This document shows, in pieces, positions 8,448-14,880 of a stretch of 64,000 nucleotides of DNA. Both the position numbers and the translations under genes were made by a program. The DNA is from Candidatus Metaruminococcus caecorum (GTDB lineage Bacteria; Bacillota; Clostridia; Oscillospirales; Ruminococcaceae), in the NCBI GenBank assembly GCA_904420045.1, contig CAJFTY010000018.1, forward strand, positions 117,101 to 181,100. The letters are read 5' to 3'. Positions within the stretch are counted from its first letter, which is position 1, and every line of letters begins with the position of its first letter. Under the pieces are notes generated by a model. That model saw only the letters and a program-made list of their open reading frames with translations, was not told the DNA's origin and made no database searches.

Positions 8448-8472
8448 ACCACAGAGTAATCCTTCTGTGGTA
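8448..8472 (+). repeat. Left inverted recombination site of the putative invertible segment
   Basis: The site reads ACCACAGA, an 8-base centre GTAATCCT, TCTGTGGT and a final A. Such arms around a 6-8 base centre are the architecture of tyrosine-recombinase core sites. Its inverted partner lies at 8708-8732. On the minus strand the same hairpin is followed by CTTTTTT and should also act as a terminator. Confidence 0.8.
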
Positions 8473-8520
8473 AGCCTACTCTACATATACACCCTTTATT
8501 TAGATGAAATATATATTTAT

Positions 8521-8549
8521 ATTATATAATATGCGTCTCTCTTTTTCAA
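8521..8549 (-). promoter_or_regulatory. Near-consensus sigma-A promoter inside the invertible segment
   Basis: On the minus strand TTGAAA (8549-8544) and a perfect TATAAT (8526-8521) are exactly 17 bases apart. It is one of the best promoters in the window, but in this orientation no gene lies ahead of it. Confidence 0.85.
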
Positions 8550-8605
8550 GATTTAAGCCAAAAGTTTTATCGGGTAAATCAAAATTATTTTTAGGCACAA
8601 CAGGG

Positions 8606-8640
8606 AAGCCTGAAACACATTTGTCTGTTGCAGGCTTTTT
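8606..8640 (+). terminator. Terminator inside the invertible segment
   Basis: AAGCCTG at 8606-8612 pairs with CAGGCTT at 8631-8637, followed by TTTTT. A competing pair CAACAG/CTGTTG overlaps it. It would stop read-through from the recombinase gene in the present orientation. Confidence 0.65.
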
Positions 8641-8707
8641 CGTCTTGCCCAAAAGAGCATGTTATATTGAAGAACATAATGTTTTAAATTCAACTCTTTA
8701 AAATGGA

Positions 8708-8732
8708 TACCACAGAAGGATTATTCTTTGGT
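8708..8732 (-). repeat. Right inverted recombination site
   Basis: The reverse complement reads ACCAAAGA, ATAATCCT, TCTGTGGT, A, identical to the left site at 23 of 25 positions, with 16 contiguous identical bases (8708-8723 against 8457-8472). The two mismatches lie in the outer arm and at the edge of the centre. Confidence 0.8.
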
Positions 8733-8857
8733 AGTGCATCATGTGTGGGAAACCGGTGAAAACCGGCGGCGCCATATTCCAAGGGACTTCCAGTGAATAG
8801 GACGGATGGCAGCCGGAGTGAACGGATCAAAAAACCACCGGTTAGCCGGTGGTTTTT
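8733..8857 (+). promoter_or_regulatory. Structured leader ending in a terminator, possibly a cobalamin-type riboswitch
   Basis: Right of the switch, the sequence contains GTGGGAAACCGGTGAAAACCGG, here described as GGGAA followed by a CCGG stem with a TGAAAA loop. This recalls the core of cobalamin riboswitches, as does GACGGATGGCAGCC further on. The usual CCGCCACTG box is absent, so the class is not certain. A strong terminator stem with CCACCGG/CCGGTGG closes the leader, and its left arm could instead pair with the CCGGTG of the aptamer-like part, which would give an on/off choice. Function is inferred. Confidence 0.4.
8829..8857 (+). terminator. Terminator between the switch and the c-di-GMP gene
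   Basis: AAAAAACCACCGG pairs with CCGGTGGTTTTTT around a four-base loop. It lies between the invertible segment and the gene at 9226, so transcripts from the switch must pass it. Confidence 0.85.
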
Positions 8858-8880
8858 TCGTTTAAAGGGAGGCTGAGCGT

Positions 8881-8982
8881 ATGAAAAAAATACTGCAAGC
8901 ATGCAGCGAAGTGGCCGGCTGTTCTTTCCCGGTCGGACGGGACAGGCGAATTCGCTCCTGTGTAGCTGTGGTTCGTATATAA
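8881..8982 (+). CDS. Possible 33-residue leader peptide or small protein
   Basis: A short frame starts with ATG at 8881 behind a strong AGGGAGG site and runs 33 codons to TAA at 8980-8982. The product begins MKKILQACSE and has three cysteines and several arginines towards the end. I do not recognise it. It sits between the terminator of the leader and the phosphodiesterase gene, so it could be a leader peptide. The good ribosome binding site is the only positive evidence. Confidence 0.4.
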   Translation: MKKILQACSEVAGCSFPVGRDRRIRSCVAVVRI

Positions 8983-9082
8983 AAGCTCGCGTCGATAAGA
9001 ATTCGGCATTATATCTTCAAGAACGGATGTCAAAAGACAGCGCAAGCGGCGAATTTTGACAATAGACTTTTATAAATGGTTC

Positions 9083-9091
9083 TGGTAAAAT
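9083..9091 (+). promoter_or_regulatory. Extended -10 element before the c-di-GMP gene
   Basis: TG at 9083-9084 followed by TAAAAT at 9086-9091 forms an extended -10 box. A good -35 is not correctly placed (TTGACA at 9056-9061 is 24 bases away), so this would be a weak basal promoter. Confidence 0.35.
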
Positions 9092-9225
9092 GAATATATA
9101 TACAAATCTTACCCTTGACCGAACAGGGAAGTACGGCCATTCAAAATACGGCAGAATATTTTTAAACTTCCTATAATCTTGGTTTCCCTTGTTCACTATG
9201 GGTATCATTTTTGAGGACGATTGAG

Positions 9226-11499
9226 ATGAAAGAAAAACAAAAAAATCTATACGTCGGCCATTCGGTCCGCTTTACAAAGAAAGAGCTCCGTACCAAGTGG
9301 GCATTGGTGGTTCTGGCTGTTTTAATTGCTGCGATTTCCAGTGTTTCTATATGGAACGCCGCCGGCCTGCAGGCTGCTGTTGACAGGCGGACGCGTATGT
9401 ATGTAAGCGATGTGTCCCTTCAGCTTACTGATGATATTAATTATCGTCTGGAGCACATCATCACAGACCTGGAAATGCTGGAGGATAGTCTGCTTCGGAT
9501 AGATGAAAGCAACAACAGGGATGCGGTCAAGGAATTTTTGAATCGAAAGGCAAGCATACTTGGTTTTACTTCCATCGTTGCTGTTGATTTAGAAGGGAAT
9601 CATTACTGTACTTCTCCTATACAGGGAGAATTGCTTTCGATGTTTGGGGTTAAGAAATCGATGAAAGGGGAAAAAGGAGTTTCGTTTTTAAATAAGCAAA
9701 GCATTTTATACACCATTCCCATTGTCCAGGATGACCGGGTAGTAGGTGTGTTAGGCGGCGTGCGCAATAAAGAAAATATGCAAATGCTGATTCAGCCCAA
9801 AAGCTTTTCCGGACAGGGGCTGACCTGCATTACGAACCAAGAGGGAAAAGTCATTGTTTCGCCTACTGATTTGGACCCTTTTATGGAACTGGACAGCCTT
9901 TTTGCCAAAGAAGAGGACGATGGAAAACTTTCCCAGGATATTCAGCAAATGCAAAAGGACATGCTGGACAACAAAAGTGGGATTTTGTTCTTCACTGCGG
10001 TGGATAAGACTGATTTGGTGTTGGCCTACAATCCGTTGGACAGCTATGGCTGGATACTGCTCACGTTAGTTCCGGCAAATATCATCTCCTATGAAACCGA
10101 TCAATATATTTTTCAGACATTTTGCATTCTCACGGGAATCATTGTGTTGTTTGTGATGATGCTTTTTGTAATAGCGGGAATGTACAGAAGTTATTACCGC
10201 CGCTTGGAAAAAATAGCATTTGTGGATCGCTTGACAGGCGAAGCCAACAACGCCGCGTTTCAGCTGCGATGCCAGCAGATGTTAAAACAGCTTCCGCCAA
10301 ATAGCTGTACAGTCGTGCTGCTCAATGTCAAGAACTTTAAACTCATCAATGAAAATTTCGGAAGCGCCCAAGGGGACAATACACTGCGCCATATTATGAA
10401 GGTTTTGCAGCAGAATATCCGCGAAGGAGAACTGGCGGCTCGCGCAGATGCGGACAATTTTTTCCTGTGCCTTGAGGAAAACGATCCCGAGGTGATCCAA
10501 AACCGGCTGTCGGATATGGTAGAGAGCATAAATTCCTTTGGCAGCGAACAGGATCCCAGTTATCTGCTGACCGTCCAGCAGGGCGCATACACGGTAGACA
10601 ATCCGGACCTGGAAATCACGATTATCCAGGATCGGGCAAAAAGCGCCTGCCGCAACCGAGCGGCACAGCAGGACGGCGTGTGTATTTTTTATGATGCGGC
10701 ATTTACGCAGCAGATGCAGAAAGAACACGATTTAAACGAGTTGTTTGACGCAGCATTAACCAATGGGGAATTTCAGGTGTATCTGCAACCAAAGGTGTGG
10801 ATCGAAGGCGGCCGTCTTGCTGGGGCGGAGGCGCTGATCCGCTGGAACAATCCGCAGCGGGGGATGATCTATCCTTCTGATTTTGTTCCCGTGTTTGAAA
10901 AAAACGGGAAAATCTGCAAGCTGGATTTGTTTGTGTTTGAGCAGGTGTGCCGGTCGCTTCACCAGTGGATCGAATCCGGGAAAAAGCCGTTTCCCATATC
11001 GGTCAATCTATCCAGGCAGCATTTTTCCGACAAGGACTTTTTGTTAAAGTTCAAGGCCATTGCGGACCGATATGAAATTCCGGCAGGGCTCTTGGAGCTG
11101 GAGCTTACGGAATCTATCTTTTTGGAGGATCAGGGGATCGAGTTTGTTAAGCACAAGATCGACGAGATGCATCATTTTGGTTTCGGGTGCTCGCTGGACG
11201 ATTTTGGAGCGGGATACTCTTCTTTGGGCTTACTGATGGAATTTGATGTGGACGCGATTAAATTAGACCGCCGGTTCTTCCTCAACGTGTCCAGCCCCAA
11301 AACCCGGGATGTAGTAAAAAGCATTGTGGATCTGGCCAAAAAAATCGGGGCTTTAATCGTGGCGGAAGGAATTGAAACACAGGAACAACTGGAGTTTTTA
11401 AAGGATGTAGGTTGCAAATTGGTACAGGGATACCTGTACGCAAAGCCTATGCCCATTCCAGACTTTGAGCGGGACTGGCTGAACAAAAATGCAAAATAA
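9226..11499 (+). CDS. Membrane c-di-GMP phosphodiesterase with degenerate GGDEF and intact EAL domains
   Basis: The 757-residue protein should break down the second messenger c-di-GMP at the membrane. A first membrane helix (about 25-47) and a second (about 292-317) enclose an extracellular Cache-like sensor region. A GGDEF domain follows, but its signature is ADADN (407-411), so cyclase activity is not expected. The EAL domain keeps EAL (535-537), NLSRQHF, ELELTES, LDDFGAGYSS (Asp 658-659), KLDRRF, VAEGIET and QGYLYAKP, the metal and substrate residues of active phosphodiesterases. I prefer the ATG at 9226, with GAGGA 8 bases upstream, over the TTG at 9211. It lies alone behind the recombinase-flanked switch and a terminator leader, so its expression is probably phase-variable. 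Confidence 0.93.
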   Translation: MKEKQKNLYVGHSVRFTKKELRTKWALVVLAVLIAAISSVSIWNAAGLQAAVDRRTRMYVSDVSLQLTDDINYRLEHIITDLEMLEDSLLRIDESNNRDAVKEFLNRKASILGFTSIVAVDLEGNHYCTSPIQGELLSMFGVKKSMKGEKGVSFLNKQSILYTIPIVQDDRVVGVLGGVRNKENMQMLIQPKSFSGQGLTCITNQEGKVIVSPTDLDPFMELDSLFAKEEDDGKLSQDIQQMQKDMLDNKSGILFFTAVDKTDLVLAYNPLDSYGWILLTLVPANIISYETDQYIFQTFCILTGIIVLFVMMLFVIAGMYRSYYRRLEKIAFVDRLTGEANNAAFQLRCQQMLKQLPPNSCTVVLLNVKNFKLINENFGSAQGDNTLRHIMKVLQQNIREGELAARADADNFFLCLEENDPEVIQNRLSDMVESINSFGSEQDPSYLLTVQQGAYTVDNPDLEITIIQDRAKSACRNRAAQQDGVCIFYDAAFTQQMQKEHDLNELFDAALTNGEFQVYLQPKVWIEGGRLAGAEALIRWNNPQRGMIYPSDFVPVFEKNGKICKLDLFVFEQVCRSLHQWIESGKKPFPISVNLSRQHFSDKDFLLKFKAIADRYEIPAGLLELELTESIFLEDQGIEFVKHKIDEMHHFGFGCSLDDFGAGYSSLGLLMEFDVDAIKLDRRFFLNVSSPKTRDVVKSIVDLAKKIGALIVAEGIETQEQLEFLKDVGCKLVQGYLYAKPMPIPDFERDWLNKNAK

Positions 11500-11544
11500 A
11501 ACTATTTCAGCCAGAGCTGCCGCATTTGTTTGCTTAACCAACAT

Positions 11545-11580
11545 AAAAGGGACGGTTATCGTCAGATAACCGTCCCTTTT
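11545..11580. terminator. Two-way terminator, 16-bp perfect stem
   Basis: AAAAGGGACGGTTATC pairs perfectly with GATAACCGTCCCTTTT around GTCA. It ends the phosphodiesterase gene, and on the minus strand it overlaps the last codons of the small Cys-rich gene. Confidence 0.85.
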
Positions 11581-11753
11581 TGCGGTTCTGTCTGCGTACC
11601 AAAGTTGTTGTCCCGTCCGTCGCCGGCAGAGTCTTTTGCCCGAAAGTAACAACAGCCGTCCACCTTGCTGTCGCTGACCGGAGCCGCAGTCTCCAGCGTA
11701 CACTGGCCGTCCCGCTGATGGATACAGTTTTTACTGCAGTTAATCAGATTCAA
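11562..11753 (-). CDS. Small cysteine-rich protein, probable metal binder
   Basis: The 63-residue product has the spaced cysteines NCSKNC, GQCTLE and DGCCYF in its first 40 residues, a pattern expected for a metal site, and a Gly/Asp-rich tail. Similar short Clostridia proteins exist and are often misnamed in databases; the function is unknown. A TTG at 11753 is the likely start because GGGAGG lies exactly 8 bases upstream; an ATG at 11774 would place that site inside the gene. The stop codon lies within the terminator hairpin shared with the opposite gene. Confidence 0.65.
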   Translation of the reverse strand: MNLINCSKNCIHQRDGQCTLETAAPVSDSKVDGCCYFRAKDSAGDGRDNNFGTQTEPQKGTVI

Positions 11754-12010
11754 GCGGACACCCTCCCATTCCAAAAAGATTTAACACTATTGTGATGTGT
11801 TTTTCGAAAAATATACCAAAAAAATTCATATTTTTTCTGGTCATAAACCGTATGGATTTAGCAACACTACTTTTAGTGAACCAGAATATAAATTTTACCC
11901 AAAAAGCACCGGCGGCAATGGCAAAAAACGATGTGTCCATGTTTTTCCATTTCCCTGTTTATCGGCGCATTTTAACCTGCAAATACACACTGGAATGCGG
12001 AGGGATTCGA

Positions 12011-12988
12011 TTGAAGAAGTATATTTCACTGGGACTAGTAACAGCGGTGCTTCTGCTGACTGCGGCGATTGTGCCGAATGCAGTCAGCAGTTTTTTGCCG
12101 CGGGTGGAACTGATCCGGATCGGACAAACGATCTATCAAAGTACTGTCAGTGCGGGAGGAACAGTGGAAGAGCTCTCCAAACAAGAAGTGGCGCTTACAG
12201 TTCCAGTGGTACCGGGCAAAGTGTATAAAGAAGTGGGCGACACCGTAAAAGCCGGTGATGTGATTGCGGAAGTGGATCAAAATGCCACCAAAACCGCGCT
12301 GCTCAGCTTAAGTTCTACCACTCCCGATTTACTTTCCAAAGAAGTTTTGGCCTCTTTGACCGGAGAGGGGGGCGGCAACGGGGAAGATGTTTCGGCCGCG
12401 TTACCCGAGCAGGTGGTGGCAACTTCTGAGGGGGTGATTACCTCCATGAACCTGACCGAAGGTACCCTTTGCGAAAGCGGTACGGCCGCGACCATTGCAA
12501 ACTCCACCGACCTGCGGGTCAAGATTGCCGTCAACGAAAGCAACATCGCAAGCGTGAAGGAGGGCCAGAAGGTGACGCTGACCGGAGCCGCGCTGCAAAA
12601 GACCTATACCGGCACAGTTGCGAAGGTGTATCCCTCCGCCCGCAAACAGCTGGCGGGAACGGTGCAGGAGACAGTGGTGGATGTGCTGGTAAACATCGAC
12701 GATCCGGACGAGGGGATGCGTCCCGGGTTTACAGTACAGGCCAAGGTGAAAACAGGACAGGAAAAGGCCGTGCGTGTTCTGCCCTATGAAGCCGTTTCTC
12801 AGGATGAGCAGGGGAACGAGTTCGTCTATGTGTATCAAAGCGGCCGGGCAGTGCGCAGGGACGTGGTCACCGGGCTTACAACATCCGATGGGGTGGAGAT
12901 CATCGCGGGGGTGGGACCCGATGCGCAGATCATTGCAAACGCAGCCGACGTGAGTTCGGACAAGGCGTATGTGCGTCCGGTGGGATAA
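12011..12988 (+). CDS. Efflux-type periplasmic adaptor-like (MacA/HlyD family) membrane fusion protein
   Basis: The 325-residue protein has an N-terminal anchor (about 5-25), then a biotinyl-lipoyl-like barrel (VPVVPGKVYKEVGDTVKAGDVIAEVD) and, after a short Gly-rich insert instead of a long coiled hairpin, the second half (TSEGVITSMNLTEG). Beta-barrel and membrane-proximal parts follow. In Gram-positives such proteins couple to ABC permeases and act outside the membrane. A TTG at 12011 with GGAGGG 6 bases upstream is the likely start. It lies 14 bases before a MacB-type permease and is surely one operon with it. The 257 bases upstream hold no other gene that I can support. Confidence 0.82.
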   Translation: MKKYISLGLVTAVLLLTAAIVPNAVSSFLPRVELIRIGQTIYQSTVSAGGTVEELSKQEVALTVPVVPGKVYKEVGDTVKAGDVIAEVDQNATKTALLSLSSTTPDLLSKEVLASLTGEGGGNGEDVSAALPEQVVATSEGVITSMNLTEGTLCESGTAATIANSTDLRVKIAVNESNIASVKEGQKVTLTGAALQKTYTGTVAKVYPSARKQLAGTVQETVVDVLVNIDDPDEGMRPGFTVQAKVKTGQEKAVRVLPYEAVSQDEQGNEFVYVYQSGRAVRRDVVTGLTTSDGVEIIAGVGPDAQIIANAADVSSDKAYVRPVG

Positions 12989-13002
12989 GGAGGTGCGGAC
13001 CT

Positions 13003-14193
13003 TTGGGCGGATATCTAAAAAACGCGTTTCACAATATTTTCCGCAAACGGCTTCGGTCGGCGCTGACCATCGCCGGCATCGGGATCGGCGTGCTGTCGGT
13101 TATTGTGATCTCTGCCATCGGGGATCTGGGAAAGCAGACTATCAACGCGGAGCTTAACAGCATCGGCATCGACGGGCTGGCGGTGTCGGCCAGTTCCTCC
13201 ACCACACAGCCGGTGACCCTTTACACCGACCAACTGGGAGAGATCAAAAAAGACCAGAATGTGGAGGACGCCATGCCCCTGATGGTGCAGGCCACTCAGA
13301 GCAGGAACCGGGATAAGGTCAATAACTGTATCGTATGGGGAATTGACAACAATGCGCAGAACATCATCTCTCTGGAAGTTTTGTACGGACGTATGGTCAG
13401 CCAGGGGGATCTCGCCAGCGGGGAAAGCGTCTGTGTGGTGGATGAAGCCTATGCCGCACAGTTTTATGGAAGAAAAAACATCGTGGGCAAGACAGTGGAG
13501 GTGATCTTAAACGGCGGTTATCAGACGTTCACGGTTGTGGGGGTCGTGGCTTCCGGCGGAAATGTTCTGCAAAACCTAATGGGGGAATACATTCCCAGCT
13601 TTTTGTATATTCCTTACTCCACCATGCAGCGGGTGTGCGGACGGGAAAGCTTTGACCAGATTGCCATTCGCCTGCGGGAGGGAACCGATCCGGATTCCGC
13701 CGCCCAGTCCATCACCACAAGGCTTGAAACCGAAAACGGCGTAAAGGACTCCATCAAGGTGGAAAACCTGGTACAGCAAAAAGAAAAGCTCAACAACATC
13801 TTAGACATCATCACACTGGTGCTGTCGGTAATCGCGGGCATTTCCCTGATTGTGGCGGGGCTGTCCATCATGACGGTCATGCTGGTATCGGTCAGCGAGC
13901 GCACCCGGGAAATCGGGATCAAAAAATCCATCGGCGCGTCCCGCTCCAAAATCCTGATGGAGTTTTTAATCGAAGCGCTTTTAATCTCCCTGATCGGAAG
14001 CGGAATGGGCTGCGGGGTGGGCGTTGCCCTGTCTTGGGCGGGCTGCGCTGTGCTGGGAATGACGTATACCCTCAACGCAGGTCTTGTCCTGTTCTGCATG
14101 GGGTTTGCAGTGGTCACCGGTATCCTGTTCGGCGTATATCCCGCTATGAAGGCAGCGGGGCTCCGTCCGGTGGAGGCTCTGCGTCAGGAATAG
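13003..14193 (+). CDS. MacB/FtsX-type ABC transporter permease
   Basis: The 396-residue protein has one N-terminal membrane helix (about 18-40), a large extracellular MacB_PCD-type domain (about 45-255) and a C-terminal FtsX block with three helices. It also has the typical SERTREIGIKKSIGASRSKI coupling segment and an end in RPVEALRQE. Such permeases move peptides or act as mechanotransmitters outside the cell. The start is TTG at 13003 with AAGGAGGT 8 bases upstream. The expected ATP-binding subunit is missing from this locus: the gene is followed by a terminator and then by opposite-strand mntP. The ATPase must be encoded elsewhere or shared. Confidence 0.88.
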   Translation: MGGYLKNAFHNIFRKRLRSALTIAGIGIGVLSVIVISAIGDLGKQTINAELNSIGIDGLAVSASSSTTQPVTLYTDQLGEIKKDQNVEDAMPLMVQATQSRNRDKVNNCIVWGIDNNAQNIISLEVLYGRMVSQGDLASGESVCVVDEAYAAQFYGRKNIVGKTVEVILNGGYQTFTVVGVVASGGNVLQNLMGEYIPSFLYIPYSTMQRVCGRESFDQIAIRLREGTDPDSAAQSITTRLETENGVKDSIKVENLVQQKEKLNNILDIITLVLSVIAGISLIVAGLSIMTVMLVSVSERTREIGIKKSIGASRSKILMEFLIEALLISLIGSGMGCGVGVALSWAGCAVLGMTYTLNAGLVLFCMGFAVVTGILFGVYPAMKAAGLRPVEALRQE

Positions 14194-14217
14194 CACTTTG
14201 CGGTTTTGCGCGTGATC

Positions 14218-14248
14218 AAAAACTCCCTGGCATAGCCAGGGAGTTTTT
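14218..14248. terminator. Two-way terminator between the permease gene and mntP
   Basis: AAAAACTCCCTGGC pairs perfectly with GCCAGGGAGTTTTT around ATA, serving both converging genes. Confidence 0.85.
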
Positions 14249-14265
14249 GACATGAATCCAGGGCG

Positions 14266-14829
14266 TTATGCCCCCATCAGATGTTCAATCAGGATTTTTA
14301 ACCCGATCAGCACCAGGATGGTGCCGCCGAAAATTTCCGCCTTTTGGCCCAAAAGGTTCCCGAATTTTTTTCCCAGGAATACGGCGATCAACGAGCAGCA
14401 GAAGGTGGTGGCGGCGATCAGGCCAGCGGCAGACCAGATGTTTACGTTCATAGCCGCAAAGCTCACCCCGATGGCCAGGGCGTCGATGCTGGTGGCTACA
14501 CTCTGCACCAGCAGAATCTTGATGGTCAGCCGTTTGCAGTCCGGCTCATCCTCTTCTTTCTTAAATCCATCGAACATCATTTTTCCGCCGATGACTCCCA
14601 ACAGAAGAAAGGCGATCCAATGGTCGATGTGGGAGATATAGCCCGCAAAAACGCTGCCGGCAAAATATCCGATCAGGGGCATGATCCCCTGGAACAGGCC
14701 AAAGGAAAGAGCCATTGCCAGAGCCCAGCGAAACCGCATGTTTTTCTGGCACATAGCGTTGGACATGGACACCGCCGAAGCGTCCATAGAAAGTCCCAGC
14801 CCGATTAGCAAAATGGTGACAATACTCAT
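14266..14829 (-). CDS. mntP: Manganese efflux pump MntP
   Basis: The 187-residue membrane protein has six hydrophobic segments and the two family repeats with their conserved Asp residues, LGLSMDASAVSMS near the start and ATSIDALAIGVSF in the second half. MntP exports excess Mn2+ from the cytoplasm. It follows tgt on the same strand with a 51-base gap and may be read from the queA-tgt transcript. No yybP-ykoY-type manganese riboswitch fits in the short gap, although many mntP genes have one. The ribosome binding site (AGGATCGGG) is weak. Confidence 0.92.
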   Translation of the reverse strand: MSIVTILLIGLGLSMDASAVSMSNAMCQKNMRFRWALAMALSFGLFQGIMPLIGYFAGSVFAGYISHIDHWIAFLLLGVIGGKMMFDGFKKEEDEPDCKRLTIKILLVQSVATSIDALAIGVSFAAMNVNIWSAAGLIAATTFCCSLIAVFLGKKFGNLLGQKAEIFGGTILVLIGLKILIEHLMGA

Positions 14830-14880
14830 AACAACCCGATCCTATCGTTTGATAATTCCATTTTATGTATAAAGCGCGTT

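Larger units (their letters stand above)
8473..8707. other. Putative 235-bp invertible segment carrying a promoter and a terminator
   Basis: The segment between the two inverted sites is AT-rich and holds no convincing gene. It contains a near-consensus promoter reading left (8521-8549), a terminator acting on rightward transcription (8606-8640) and a weak extended -10 element reading right (TG at 8660-8661, TATATT at 8663-8668). In the orientation given, the strong promoter fires away from the c-di-GMP gene and into a terminator. Inversion would turn it towards that gene and remove the rightward terminator. This is read from sequence; inversion itself is inferred. Confidence 0.75.

Noticed and set aside
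8448..8472. Reading the left repeat simply as the terminator of the recombinase gene
   Set aside because: The T run is on the wrong side for that gene, and a 25-bp inverted near-identical copy occurs 235 bases away. Terminator action on the opposite strand is retained as an added role.
8504..8701. Frame of 65 codons inside the invertible segment
   Set aside because: No ribosome binding site, low-complexity AT-rich sequence, and it runs through the internal terminator.
8733..8857. A c-di-GMP riboswitch before the EAL gene
   Set aside because: The conserved boxes of class I and class II c-di-GMP aptamers are not present. Cobalamin-like features fit better, though incompletely.
14830..14880. 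A manganese riboswitch before mntP
   Set aside because: The space to the tgt stop is about 50 bases, too short for the yybP-ykoY aptamer.
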